DNA of 64,000 bases, taken from assembly GCA_964035575.1 (NCBI GenBank), contig OZ037843.1:1240001-1304000 (forward strand), written 5' to 3'. Of this stretch, positions 30,717-41,682 are shown one piece after another. The stretch is from Rhynchopus sp. YZ270_cl-10. Taxonomy: Eukaryota; Euglenozoa; Diplonemea; Diplonemida; Diplonemidae. The notes under the pieces are model-generated. The model did no database searches and was not told the DNA's origin. It saw nothing but the letters and a program-made list of their open reading frames with translations. Both the position numbers and the translations under genes were made by a program. Position 1 is the first letter of the stretch. Every line of letters begins with the position of its first letter.

Positions 30717-31215
30717 CATATCCTGGAAGGAAATTTATTGCCTGAGGCAAATTTATTTCCTGAGGGAAATTTATTTCCTGGGGAAATTTATTTCCTGGGG
30801 CAAATTTCTTTCCTGGGGGAAATTTATTTCCTGAGGGAAATTTATTGCCTGAGGGAAATTTATTTCCTGGGGCAAATTTATTTCCCGAGGCAAATTTAGT
30901 GCCTGAGGGAAATTTATTTCCCGAGGCAAATTTATTTCCCGAGGGGAAATTTATTTCCTGGGGCAAATTTATTGCCCGAGGCAAATATATTTCCTGGGGA
31001 AAATTTATTTCCCGAGGGAAATTTATTGCCTGAGGGAAATTTATTTCCTGGGGCAAATTTATTGCCCGAGGCAAATTTATTTACTGAGGGAAATTTATTT
31101 CCTGGGGCAAATTATTTCCCGAGGGGAAATTTATTTCCTGAGGCAAATTTAGTGCCTGAGGGAAATTTATTTCCTGGGGGGAAATTATTTTCCTGGGGGG
31201 AAAATTTTTTCCCTG
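30717..31215 (+). repeat. Variable minisatellite, unit about 19-20 bp
   Basis: About 24 units of the type AAATTTATTTCCTGAGGGAA with G/C and A/G variation (TTTCC or TTGCC, TGAGG or TGGGG). Both ends of each unit are partly complementary, so arrays can fold. Not a CRISPR: there are no unique spacers. Confidence 0.85.
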
Positions 31216-31350
31216 GGTAAAAAAAATTTCTTTCCGGCCGATTTTTTTCTTTCTTTTGGGAAACAAAATCGCCACGTACCACGGCTAGTTAGCTACAAGT
31301 ATGCACGAAACTGACAAAAAAAGTGGTTTTCGACCTTTTTTTTGGCCTGC

Positions 31351-31671
31351 TGTACTGCACTGTACTGTACTGTACTGTACTGTACTGTACTGTACTGTAC
31401 TGTACTGTACTGTACTGTACTGTACTGTACTGTACTGTACTGTACTGTACTGTACTGTACTGTACTGTACTGTACTGTACTGTACTGTACTGTACTGTAC
31501 TGTACTGTACTGTACTGTACTGTACTGTACTGTACTGTACTGTACTGTACTGTACTGTACTGTACTGTACTGTACTGTACTGTACTGTACTGTACTGTAC
31601 TGTACTGTACTGTACTGTACTGTACTGTACTGTACTGTACTGTACTGTACTGTACTGTACTGTACTGTACT
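31351..31671 (+). repeat. Pentanucleotide array (TGTAC)n
   Basis: About 64 copies with one variant unit (TGCAC) near the start. It is open in all frames only because of its composition. Confidence 0.95.
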
Positions 31672-32638
31672 GTGCGGAAATTGACCAAAAAACGAGAACT
31701 TGTCCATTTCGGCAAATTGACCCCACCACTGGCCGGATGGATTCCGGAAATGCAAATGCCGGCGTTTCTAAGCAAATTCTAACAGGGAAATAGCTTGGGT
31801 ACTTTTGCTGGTTTCAAAACCAGAACAAGCTGGTTTACTGGTTTGGGGAAAAATAAAAAAAAAAAGTGGGATTCGGGATTCAGTTATTCGTCGCCCCGCG
31901 CCACTTTCTTACTCACAGAAGAGAAAGCCTCACACGTAAGCGAACCCCTAAAAAGGGTTCATTGAGCGACTCTGTGGTGTAAAAAGCTGCATGTTTTGCA
32001 CTATACCCTAATTTTTTTCGCCTGCGGCGCCACTTTATATTATTTTTTTGCTCCGCAAAAAAATAGAGTTTACAATGTCGTAGGGAACCCCCTTGCATTT
32101 TGCGGCCACAAATGCAACTTGACCAAAGCTGCAAAAAGTTGACCGTTTTTTCAAAATGACCCACCGTTGTAACAGCTTCTGGAAGACGTATTGGCTTTGT
32201 ACGGTTAGTGAAACGTAAGGTGCAAGACCAAGCGCCGTTAACACAGGATTATATTCCATTTTCTTTGTTGTCTCGCAAAATTTACCCTTTGCCTCTCCAC
32301 TCTGCGGTTGGCAGGGAGGCGCGCGCGAAGCGCGCGACGACCGCTTTCAACCGGGGAAAATTTTTTCTAAACCAGCAAACCAGCAACATTTGAAAAGTGC
32401 ACCTTTCAAGCTACTACCCTGAATTCTAAGCAAGAGAGAAAAAAAAACACAAAAAAAAAAAAACACAAATTGTCAGGATCTTGATCAGGAAGAAGAAGAT
32501 TTGAGTCCGTGAAAAAAAAAAAATCTTCTTTAAGAACTTTCTGGTACCGTGCTTTTAAAAAATAAGTTTTTGTGATTTTTTGTGATTTTTTTGTGATTTT
32601 TTGTGAATAGTGTTGTTGCGGACACCCGGATCTCCCCA

Positions 32639-33448
32639 ACTTAGTAATATTTAGCAAACAACCTCACTTTTCCTCTCCCCGCTTTGTACCCTATAGGACA
32701 ACAAGGCAAAGAGTCACGAGCCTCTCTCGAACGTTTTTAAAAGGTGACTAAGCACGAGAGGCTTAGGATCATCTTATAAACTTTTCTTTTTTTCTTTTTT
32801 TCCAACCCGTTCAAAAAGCTATTGTCCCCCCAAATTCCCCCCTCCAAACAAAGAGAATGGGGAGGGGAGGAATTCATCGCGCGACAATCGCAGCAGTAAT
32901 AGACTGTTGTGTTGAAGTGTTGTGTTACTGGATAAAGTGGAGCTTTTCAGCTTCCTTTGTTTCCTTCTTGCTGTCTGTAGAGGGCTTTGTATTTCAAGAA
33001 AAAACTTTCTTTGATTACCCTACGCAAGGGTGAGCCCGTTGTCCTATTCGGAAAATCCAATGTTCACATCAAAATGAAGACAAGAGGGAACTCCACTTTC
33101 TCACGGGATGTCCACAAAAAAAGACGACGGTGTTTTCTGTGTTTTCTTGTTTTCTGTTTTTATCAAATTTTCTTTGAGTACGCTACACAAAAGGTTTCGA
33201 TACCCGCCGAGAAACGCTGCCTGCGCCTGCCGAGGTACGGTGAGGCGTTTGCACTTTCAACTTCTGTTTTTTTCGTATATAAGTTTACACACACACACAC
33301 GGTGGCTTCAAACGGACCACCCCAAGGACAAAGTACTCCAACGTGCGCACCATAGTACCATTTGTTCCATGTGTTTGTGTGCCGGCTGTTTACATGCCCA
33401 GAAAACTTTGAGACGTCGAAAGACACACCCCGCCTCCCCTACTGTCTT
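32639..33448. other. Spacer upstream of cyclase C
   Basis: Holds the best-conserved stem-loop repeat (32742-32801) and a GTGAGGCGTTTGCACTTTC repeat (about 33215-33271) followed by GTATATAAG (about 33277), a possible TATA-like site about 250 bp before the cyclase C ATG, and a short (CA)n. Confidence 0.5.
32742..32801 (+). repeat. ACGAGAGGCTT stem-loop repeat, intact copy
   Basis: CTAAGC and GCTTAG pair perfectly around the 7-nt loop ACGAGAG, followed by GATCATCTTATAAAC, TTTTC and a long T run. It matches the copy at 63684-63737 almost base for base. Confidence 0.75.
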
Positions 33449-33530
33449 GCCTTGTCTTGCATCCTGTCTGTCCCCACACCACACCACACATCCCCAGACA
33501 CTCTCTTCCCTTTCTGTACACCTCAGAACA

Positions 33531-36155
33531 ATGGTGTCATGCGGGATCCAGTCGCTGACAATACTGCTGTGTGTGGTGCTGATTCTGTCGACAGGTGCGA
33601 TCATCGGTGGCTTCACTCTGTCAACATGGGACGACCTTCTGGAGAAGGCACGTGACACAGGTGATGAGGGCTTCGGGATGTGTCTCGACAGTGGTACGGC
33701 GGACATCGAAACGGTCTCGGCACGCTACCTGCGATCTGTCCTTGGCAACGTGGACGCGGCAGTGAAGGAGTACCTGAAGGTGCCTGAGCAGCTCGTCGTC
33801 TCGCTCGCTACTCTAGCAGAGGCGTACCACCCAAACATCAGCACGAACCCCGCCTTTGCGCTTCAAACGATGCGTCCTGCGAGCATGTCTGCTTTTAAGG
33901 CTGGGTTGGCGTCTGGGGTGCTCATGATCGGTCACGAAGCGTACCCGTGGTGTGCGGCACATCCTGTTCCGTGGAAGAGGGGTGACGGGTTTGCTGGGTG
34001 GGGCTCACGCACCTCACACAGGACAGTCAATTCTGCGAGTGGTGTCCTGCCTAAGAATGGCACCAAGGTTCTCATGCTCTATGAGACACGTGACCACGTG
34101 ACGCTGGCAGATGGACTTTCCGACTACACTATCTACACAGAAATCAACCGGATGGGCGGCATCAGAGACCCTTCACAGCCGTGCAACTATCATCCTGACT
34201 ACAACAAGAACGAGGTGCGTGGGCTCTGCATATTCAACGTCGCTAACTCCGAACCCGTAGGCGACCCAATCATTGCCCAACGTGGGAGACAGATGTGGTT
34301 CCTGGGTGCCGATGATCCACCACTCAACCCTGTGGACACTCTTGTCTACTCACGCATGCAGACTACATGGGACTACATGTCCTGGGAGCTGAGCTACACC
34401 TACACCCACCCAGATATGTACACGATGTACCCCAAGCAGGGCAAGCGTGTGGGTGCTGCAGTTGCCACCGTGACTGCAGACGGAGTGACCGACGTGGTGC
34501 GTGCACAGCTGCTCCCGACCGGCACGTCGCTGTACCTGGTGGAGGACGATCGTGCATCTGGATCAGTGGGGATAGTTGTCGCGTACAACAGAGGAAGGCA
34601 GGTGACGAAGGTGGCAACACCCACCTGGACTGGCTCAGTGGTGGACATCGCATCCAGCATCAACATAACGAACCACTCGATGGAAGACGCAACGTCGCAC
34701 ATCCCCTCAGTGATTGCAGAGCACGGGCGGTTTGTGTTCACACACCCGCGGAACTACAGAGACCTTGTGGAGAAGACAGAGGACTCCTTCCTGAAGTGGT
34801 CTGACTCGAACGGCACGGAGTTCTGGACAATCACGTCGACAATTGAACACAGAACGATCTTCTGGTATTCAACCCTTCTTGTGCCTCGGACGTCTGTGAT
34901 GGATACGATTGATGCGTCGACGAATGCAATCCGTGCGAAGGTGGCATCAGATCTGTCCTCTGCAGACGCACAGAAGGAGGATGCGGTGACTGTGATGGCG
35001 ATTGTGACGGCTGTTGCGGTGATAGGACTTCTTGCCATTGCTGTTGTGTTCACACGCTACATCACGTCACCTCTGCTGAAGCTTGGGAGAGAGATGGCAA
35101 GTGTGGCTGTGATGGACCTGGAGGCTGTGGACACGGGCCGTGCAGTGTCGCAGCTGAGTGAAGTGGGGATGATGCAGCGCAGCTTTGTTACCATGGTGGC
35201 GAACCTGGTGGAGTACCGGAACTACATGCCGCAGAGTGTGCTTGTCAACGAGAGTGAGGGACCACAAGAAGAGTCATCACGATCATGTGGCACGATGTCG
35301 CAGTCGGGCATGTCCAGGCATTCACGTGTGACTGCGAAAACTAACGCCACTTCTGCTGCTACGTTGCAGAACCAGAAGGCACTGCTGCGTGTGGACGGGA
35401 TGAAGAAGAAGAAGGTGTCGCTGGCACACATGAACGTCGTGTCGTGGCACGCCTTCTGCAAGAAGCACAAGGACGCAGAGGTGCTCTCCGCACACGCAGG
35501 TGTGATTGAGAGGATCCTGACAGCAGTGCAGCACAACAAGGGTGTGTGCGACACGTTTGCTGGCGACAAGATGCTTGCCACCTTCAACGCCTTTGTTCCG
35601 AAGTCGTCACACAGTGTTTCCTGTGTGAAGGCTGCACACGAAGCTGCAAAAGCACTTGGTGATGTGCACACGATCTCGTATGGGTGCACGACAGGCGAGG
35701 CACGTGTCGGGAACATGGGTTGCAACGGGATGAAGAAGGTGTCGATTCTTTCGCAGTCCATGTCGTGGGTTGTTGTGCTTGAGCGTTGGAACAAGAAGTT
35801 CAACCTGCCTGGTGTCATTGACCGCAACTTGTCACGTGAGGCAGAGGGACAGGTGGTGCTCCAGTGTGCAGGTGCTGTGCTGTACGAGAAGTTCAGTGAG
35901 AAGGTGCAGACTGTGTTTGCTGTGAAGGGTCTGTGCAGCAGCGAAAACGAGGAGTGGATGTACCAGCTGGAGTCTGCCTCAAACAACCCGCACGCACTGT
36001 GGAACGAGGTCTTCGAGCACATCATCAAACAGGACTTTGAGAAGGCGTCTTCTCTGCTGGACTACGTCGCTCAGGACCAACGCACACTTTACGAAGAGCT
36101 TATGGGCTATGTGGAGGCGAAGGCTTATGCCGCCCACGTTGCTGATCTACACTGA
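33531..36155 (+). CDS. Receptor with degenerate cyclase-like domain (cyclase paralogue C)
   Basis: 874 residues, same architecture as paralogue B: membrane segment at the very N-terminus, variable ectodomain with IASSINITNHSMEDATSH before the second membrane segment, HAMP-like part, Ser/Thr-rich linker, then the degenerate cyclase-like domain (VSLAHMNVVSWHAFC, GVCDTFAGDKMLATF) lacking the catalytic set. The MVSCGIQ start lies right after the conserved leader; the longer upstream frame is not shared by the other paralogues. The C-terminal half is nearly identical to D and E. Likely a pseudoenzyme receptor. Confidence 0.88.
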   Translation: MVSCGIQSLTILLCVVLILSTGAIIGGFTLSTWDDLLEKARDTGDEGFGMCLDSGTADIETVSARYLRSVLGNVDAAVKEYLKVPEQLVVSLATLAEAYHPNISTNPAFALQTMRPASMSAFKAGLASGVLMIGHEAYPWCAAHPVPWKRGDGFAGWGSRTSHRTVNSASGVLPKNGTKVLMLYETRDHVTLADGLSDYTIYTEINRMGGIRDPSQPCNYHPDYNKNEVRGLCIFNVANSEPVGDPIIAQRGRQMWFLGADDPPLNPVDTLVYSRMQTTWDYMSWELSYTYTHPDMYTMYPKQGKRVGAAVATVTADGVTDVVRAQLLPTGTSLYLVEDDRASGSVGIVVAYNRGRQVTKVATPTWTGSVVDIASSINITNHSMEDATSHIPSVIAEHGRFVFTHPRNYRDLVEKTEDSFLKWSDSNGTEFWTITSTIEHRTIFWYSTLLVPRTSVMDTIDASTNAIRAKVASDLSSADAQKEDAVTVMAIVTAVAVIGLLAIAVVFTRYITSPLLKLGREMASVAVMDLEAVDTGRAVSQLSEVGMMQRSFVTMVANLVEYRNYMPQSVLVNESEGPQEESSRSCGTMSQSGMSRHSRVTAKTNATSAATLQNQKALLRVDGMKKKKVSLAHMNVVSWHAFCKKHKDAEVLSAHAGVIERILTAVQHNKGVCDTFAGDKMLATFNAFVPKSSHSVSCVKAAHEAAKALGDVHTISYGCTTGEARVGNMGCNGMKKVSILSQSMSWVVVLERWNKKFNLPGVIDRNLSREAEGQVVLQCAGAVLYEKFSEKVQTVFAVKGLCSSENEEWMYQLESASNNPHALWNEVFEHIIKQDFEKASSLLDYVAQDQRTLYEELMGYVEAKAYAAHVADLH

Positions 36156-38076
36156 TGTCTTGTTGTCTTGCTGCCCTGCTGCCCCACAGTAGAAGGCACA
36201 CAGCCTCACCGTCATGTTGTATACTATTATGCTCTGTCCTGCAGAAGCGTCACCTCTTGTCAGCTTGCTAAGCTCAGCTGCATATGTCTTTCCTTCTCTA
36301 GGAAGTGCACCAATTCACGCTGTGTGATGTACAGTTATCCTGTGCCTGTCGCTTGGCATGGCGGGCAAGTTCTTTGCGGTTCCTCGCACACAGGCGATGT
36401 CGAGTTTTTTTTATTTTGCAAGACAATGTGTGCATTTCTGGTGACATTTTTTTAGTAACCACGAGTTGTTTTTTTCCTCCTGATGTTTTTTGTTTACTAA
36501 TAATTTGTGTTTTTGTACTTTAGTTTGCCTTGAGATGTGGGGATGCACGATTACGCCACATGGATCAGTGGTCTGTTTCTGACACGCTCTGCAGGGTCGT
36601 GTGCGTGACGCAGTATCACTCCTGGTGCTTCCGCACGGCTGTGGTACTGTGGCAGCGCTCTGCAGCGTCCTGCTCTCAAGAGTTTTGCTGGTGTGTATTC
36701 ATCAGTGATATTTTTTGTGTTGTTTGTGTGCGAAGTGGCTTTACAGCCACGACTCCCTGGAAGAAGGTGTCTTCCTCTCTCTCTCTCTCGGTCTATTAAG
36801 GCAATGTTGCACAGAACAAGACTCACGGCTGAGGTGGCTTGGCTAATGGCGACATACTTTAAATATATTTCTACTACATTTCGACAAAAACATTTTTTGG
36901 AGACAGTACCTTCGTCCGCCGATGAACGGTGAGGCGTTTGCACTTTCAACTTCTCCCTTTTTTTTTTTTTTTCTCCCACGGTAACGTGCAAAATCATATA
37001 GTTTTTTTTGTCCGTTAAAAAGTCTGGGGTATAAAGAGGTCGCGTGATTCGCCGAGCGGTTGTGAACCGCCTCCGTTCTCTTACGGTACGGACCCACTCA
37101 CGTCCCCACCCTTTGCATGAGCTCGACTGAGATGTGTTGTAGCACGTTTCAGCTACTCTTTTTTTATATGGGTCAAGTCGGGTGCCTGCATTGAGAACTT
37201 CAATTTTTATTTGCAGTTGGACAAGAAAACTTGGTGACCAAATAACTTATCGCCACATTGGCGGATTTTGGGGGTTTTCCTGCAATTGGCGACTTTTTTG
37301 GTCGCCAATATGGGGTTTCCCGGGGGTACCACACTATCACCCACTTCACATACTTTCATCCCATTACACCCCATTACACTCCATTACACATGAATTACAA
37401 CGCCTTGGTTTTGGTCCAAACAGGAGGCGAGGAGGGGTATGCGGGGTCTTTTTCTGCCTTCAGGGTCTTTTCTTCTTCAGCAACCCTGCCTCTTCTGCAC
37501 TGCATAGCCTTTGTCTTTCTTTTTGGGTATGCGGGACTCCCCCTAAGAGTCCCCCCCTTGTCCTCAGTGGACGTTTTTTCGTAACTATTCTCCCCCTTAT
37601 CACACACTTCGCAGAAAAAACTCTTTCGTTAGCGAGTTTGTTTTGCGTCTTCCGGTTAGGTTACAAACTTTTTGGAAACTGCATGGGACCCAGTTTCCAT
37701 GGATAGACACGAAAAGTGGCAGCAGGTGGTTTCGCCATGGTTTTACACAGAACCGACACGTGTTGCCTGTCTCCCAAACAACAAAAAAGAAAATGAATAA
37801 AAAATGTTGAAAGGAAAAAGGAAGAACAAAACAGTGTGGTTGACAACAGCGACTATCCAATTCTTTTTTTTTACAACACTCTCTACCGGTGCGAAAAAAG
37901 GCTACGAGCTGGAACACGCCGAGTGCGCCTCTAAAGCCATCAAGCAATAGTTATCGAGTAGTCCAGCAACGCTGTCGAGCAGAGGGTGCTGGACGAAGCG
38001 GAGTCTGAAGACGACAGCCCCAGGTGCAGTCGTCCAGTGGTGATGGCAGCGTCCGAAGAGCGTTTTTCGCACACTA
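36156..38076. other. Spacer between cyclases C and D
   Basis: About 36425-36490 is similar to 49690-49755 (TGCATTTCT, TAGTAACCACGAG), each some hundred bp after a gene. 36904-36972 is a GTGAGGCGTTTGCACTTTC repeat copy. 37066-37200 matches intron 3 of gene 1. 37405-37570 matches the sequence that surrounds the insertion at 62 kb. 37895-38072 is a fragment of the 0.55-kb acidic-ORF repeat. No gene is supported. Confidence 0.55.
37405..37570 (+). repeat. Dispersed repeat, uninterrupted copy of the 61.86-kb site
   Basis: AGGAGGCGAGGAGGGGTATG, AACCCTGCCTCTTCTGCACT, GCATAGCCTTTGTCTTTC and TTGTCCTCAG are all found at 61860-61980 and 62945-62960. There a 0.95-kb element separates the last block from the rest, so this copy shows the empty site. 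Confidence 0.75.
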
Positions 38077-38130
38077 CACCACACCACACATCCCCAGACA
38101 CTCTCTTCCCTTTCTGTACACCTCAGAACA

Positions 38131-40737
38131 ATGGTGTCATGCGGGATCCAGTCGCTGACAATACTGCTGTGTGTGGTGCTGATTCTGTCGACAGGTGCGA
38201 TCATCGGTGGCTTCACTCTGTCAACATGGGACGACCTTCTGGAGAAGGCACGTGACACAGGTGACGAGGGCTTCGGGATGTGTCTCGACAGTGGTACGGC
38301 GGACATCGAAACGGTCTCGGCACGCTACCTGAGATCTGTTCTTGGCAACGTGGACACGGCAGTGAAGGAGTACCTGAGGGTTCCTGAGCAGCTCACGGTC
38401 TCGCTTGCCACCCTTGCACAGGCACACCACCCAAACGTCACCACGAGCCCTGCCTTTGCAGCTTCCCATTTGCGTCCTGCAGTCATGTCTGCTTTTGTGG
38501 CTGGGAAGGCGTCTGGGCTTGTACGGTTCGGGCACGAAGCGTACCCGTGGTGTGCGACACATCCTGTTCCGTGGAAGAGGGGTGACGGGTTTGCAGGGTG
38601 GGGCTCGAGGGTGTCGTACATGAATGATGTGAACGATCACGTACCGACGAATGGCACCAACCCCATCATGCTGTATTCTACACGTGACCCCTTTACGCTG
38701 GCAGAGGGACTTTCCGACTATGCTGTCTTCACAGAAATCAACAACCGGGGTGACATCAGAGACCCCTCACAGCCGTGTAACCTGCAACGTGACCTCGAAA
38801 AAAACGAGTTGGCTGGACTGTGCATATACCCCGTCATGCTTGTCGAACCCGTGGGCGACCCAATCATTGCCCAACGTGGGAGACAGATGTGGTTCCTGGG
38901 TGCCGATGATCCACCACTCAACCCTGTGGACACGCTTGTGTACTCAATCATGCAGGTGCGTCGGGACTACATGGCGTGGGAGCTCACCTACACGTACACC
39001 CACCCAGATATGTACACGATGTACCCCAAGCAGGGCAAGCGTGTGGGCTCAGTGGTTGCCACCGTGACTGCGAAAGGAGTGTCTGACGTGGTGCGTGCAC
39101 AGCTGCTCCCGAAGGACACGTCGTTGTACCTGGTGGAGGACGATCGTGCATCTGGTTCAGTGGGGACAGTTGTTGCGTACAACAGAGGACGGCACCTGAC
39201 GCACGTGAGAACCCTGCAAGACGTGAGCACCTACATCGACCTTGCACACAGCATCAACATAACGAACCACTCGATGGAAGACGCAACGTCGCACATCCCC
39301 TCAGTGATTGCAGAGCACGGGCGGTTTGTGTTCACACACCCGCGGAACTACAGAGACCTTGTGGAGAAGACAGAGGACTCCTTCCTGAAGTGGTCTGACT
39401 CGAACGGCACAGAGTTCTGGACAATCACGTCGACAATTGAACACAGAACGATCCTGTGGTATTCAACCCTTCTTGTGCCTCGGACGTCTGTGATGGATAC
39501 GATTGATGCGTCGACGAATGCAATCCGTGCGAAGGTGGCATCAGATCTGTCCTCTGCAGACGCACAGAAGGAGGATGCGGTGACTGTGATGGCGATTGTG
39601 ACGGCTGTTGCGGTGATAGGACTTCTTGCCATTGCTGTTGTGTTCACACGCTACATCACGTCACCTCTGCTGAAGCTTGGGAGTGAGATGGCAAGTGTGG
39701 CTGTGATGGACCTGGAGGCTGTGGACACGGGCCGTGCAGTGTCGCAGCTGAGTGAAGTGGGGATGATGCAGCGCAGCTTTGTTACCATGGTGGCGAACCT
39801 GGTGGAGTACCGGAACTACATGCCGCAGAGTGTGCTTGTCAACGACAGCGACAAAGAGGACGTGTCCGAGACGGATTCTACACAGGACATGAAGTCGCTG
39901 TCAGGCTTGTCTAATTCACGTGCGTCACCGAGTTCAGTTGTTACGATGCAGAACCAGAAGGCACTGCTGCGTGTGGAAGGGATGAAGAAGAAGAAGGTGT
40001 CGCTGGCACACATGAACGTCGTGTCGTGGCACGCCTTCTGCAAGAAGCACAAGGACGCAGAGGTGCTCTCCGCACACGCAGGTGTGATTGAGAGGATCCT
40101 GACAGCAGTGCAGCACAACAAGGGTGTGTGCGACACGTTTACTGGGGACAAGATGCTTGCCACCTTCAACGCCTTTGTTCCGAAGTCGTCACACAGTGTT
40201 TCCTGTGTGAAGGCTGCACACGAAGCAGCAACAGCACTTGGTGATGTGCACACGATCTCGTATGGGTGCACGACAGGCGAGGCACGTGTCGGGAACATGG
40301 GTTGCAACGGGATGAAGAAGGTGTCGATTCTTTCGCAGTCCATGTCGTGGGTGGTTGTGCTTGAGCGTTGGAACAAGAAGGAGAAGCTGCACGGTGTCAT
40401 TGACCGCAACTTGTCACGTGAGGCAGAGGGACAGGTGGTGCTCCAGTGTGCAGGTGCTGTGCTGTACGAGAAGTTCAGTGAGAACGCACAGACTGTGTTT
40501 GCTGTGAAGGGTCTGTGCAGCAGCGAAAACGAGGAGTGGATGTACCAGCTGGAGTCTGCATCAAACAACCCGCACGCACTGTGGAACGAGGTCTTCGAGC
40601 ACATCATCAAACAGGACTTTGAGAAGGCGTCTTCTCTGCTGGACAGCGTCGCTCAGGACCAACGCACACCTTACGAAGAGCTTGTGGGCTATGTGCGGGA
40701 GAAGGCTTATGCACCGTACGTTGCACGTTTGCACTGA
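38131..40737 (+). CDS. Receptor with degenerate cyclase-like domain (cyclase paralogue D)
   Basis: 868 residues, same layout as B and C. The ATG is the first in the frame and directly follows the conserved leader, which supports the same start in all paralogues. The ectodomain is closest to E (AASHLRPAVMSAF, SYMNDV). The linker (SETDSTQDMKSLSGLSNSRA) is unique. The cyclase-like domain has the same losses as in B: no first metal Asp, no Lys/Asp purine pair, no Asn/Arg pair. A likely pseudoenzyme sensor. Confidence 0.88.
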   Translation: MVSCGIQSLTILLCVVLILSTGAIIGGFTLSTWDDLLEKARDTGDEGFGMCLDSGTADIETVSARYLRSVLGNVDTAVKEYLRVPEQLTVSLATLAQAHHPNVTTSPAFAASHLRPAVMSAFVAGKASGLVRFGHEAYPWCATHPVPWKRGDGFAGWGSRVSYMNDVNDHVPTNGTNPIMLYSTRDPFTLAEGLSDYAVFTEINNRGDIRDPSQPCNLQRDLEKNELAGLCIYPVMLVEPVGDPIIAQRGRQMWFLGADDPPLNPVDTLVYSIMQVRRDYMAWELTYTYTHPDMYTMYPKQGKRVGSVVATVTAKGVSDVVRAQLLPKDTSLYLVEDDRASGSVGTVVAYNRGRHLTHVRTLQDVSTYIDLAHSINITNHSMEDATSHIPSVIAEHGRFVFTHPRNYRDLVEKTEDSFLKWSDSNGTEFWTITSTIEHRTILWYSTLLVPRTSVMDTIDASTNAIRAKVASDLSSADAQKEDAVTVMAIVTAVAVIGLLAIAVVFTRYITSPLLKLGSEMASVAVMDLEAVDTGRAVSQLSEVGMMQRSFVTMVANLVEYRNYMPQSVLVNDSDKEDVSETDSTQDMKSLSGLSNSRASPSSVVTMQNQKALLRVEGMKKKKVSLAHMNVVSWHAFCKKHKDAEVLSAHAGVIERILTAVQHNKGVCDTFTGDKMLATFNAFVPKSSHSVSCVKAAHEAATALGDVHTISYGCTTGEARVGNMGCNGMKKVSILSQSMSWVVVLERWNKKEKLHGVIDRNLSREAEGQVVLQCAGAVLYEKFSENAQTVFAVKGLCSSENEEWMYQLESASNNPHALWNEVFEHIIKQDFEKASSLLDSVAQDQRTPYEELVGYVREKAYAPYVARLH

Positions 40738-41505
40738 AGTAGGTTGCCGTTGTACACATCATGAGGGACTTGCTCAGTATCACACCATGTTGTGTCGTGT
40801 AGGTTTCTGTGGCTAGATTTGCCACTGACACCGGACTTCTTTCCTGATGACGTATGGTGTTGTTTCTTGTCTGTTCCACATCCTTCCTTCACCCCACCCT
40901 GTAGTGAGTGATGGGTATACGGTAGGGTACGGTGATTTTTCGGGATAAGGGATACAGATACGGACACGCAAGGATGCGTCTGATTAATCTTTACCAAAAA
41001 CTTACCGTATCCTTACGTATCCCGTAGCCGTACGTATCCTGCTGGTCAAAGAAACTGCCAATTTTCGAGCTGTACGGTCGTAGCCCAAAAATGCAAATAA
41101 GGGCCCTTTTTGATTTGTCCTGTGTATTTTCTCAGGTTTTCAGAAGAACGATAAAGAAGCAACTGATCTTTCAGGGGTTGAAGGAGGATGTGTGGAAAAC
41201 AACAATTTGTACGGGGTGGAGTTCCAGCGTGGTTCCTCGCCCTTTTCCTTATCAGACCCCGTTTTTTTTTGTTTTGAGAAAATTACGTGTTTTGTTTTTG
41301 ATTCTGTTATTGTTATAGTTTTGTTCTTATGGACTGCAATCGTTTTCAAAGAACATTGTGGGATTCGTTTAGTTTCCTCACCATTTTTATTATTTATTTC
41401 TGTTTTTCCCTCTGTCAGATTGAAAGATTAAAATAGTGTGTGTAGTGCAGAAATAAATACTTGGCTCTTTCTATCTGTCTTTTCGTTTCGTTTAAGAAAA
41501 GAAAG

Positions 41506-41682
41506 TACCGTGGTGTCTCTTATTTTCGAGCAATGAATGTTCGTTCTAATAATGAACTTTCGTCTGAAAGCTTATTTTCGTTTAAGGTTTTGGTTAATAA
41601 AGTAAAATGTCCGTACAGTATTATAACTTTCGTTCTCGAATTTGGGTCGTTTTTTTGTTCGAAAATAAGAGACACCACGGTA
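41506..41682. mobile_element. TA-type MITE with perfect 24-bp TIRs
   Basis: The left end starts TACCGTGGTGTCTCTTATTT and the right end is its exact inverse over 24 bp including TA, so the target was probably TA and the TIR starts CCGTGG. It lies in the first of two copies of a local duplication. The second copy (42167-42325) lacks it. Confidence 0.8.

Larger units (their letters stand above)
29433..32638. mobile_element. 3.2-kb TIR element with 5-bp target duplication ACTTA
   Basis: TIRs of about 200 bp begin TGGGGAGATCCGGGTG and are mirrored at the right end. ACTTA stands immediately outside both ends (29428-29432 and 32639-32643). No transposase is seen, so it is non-autonomous. The interior is a patchwork of GGCGAAGCCACGGTACGCAA repeats (about 29999, 30178, 30300), tight GNA-loop hairpins, a minisatellite (30717-31215) and a pentamer array (31351-31671). 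Several interior blocks recur at 50.2-52.7 kb and near 58.05 kb, so the element has been shuffled or has relatives there. Confidence 0.7.

Noticed and set aside
30717-31215. CRISPR-like array
   Set aside because: Units follow each other with no unique spacers, and the DNA is eukaryotic.
31285-31793. Long ORFs in all frames across the pentamer array (YCTVL and HSTVQ repeats)
   Set aside because: They exist only because the 5-bp unit has no stop codon in any frame. No coding signal outside the array.
29433-32638. LTR retroelement interpretation of the 200-bp terminal repeats
   Set aside because: The repeats are inverted, not direct, and there is no retroelement coding sequence.
37020-37110. 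tRNA gene near GCCGAGCGGTTGTGAACCGC
   Set aside because: No cloverleaf could be drawn and box B is missing. The segment belongs to a dispersed repeat. No tRNA or rRNA was found in the window.
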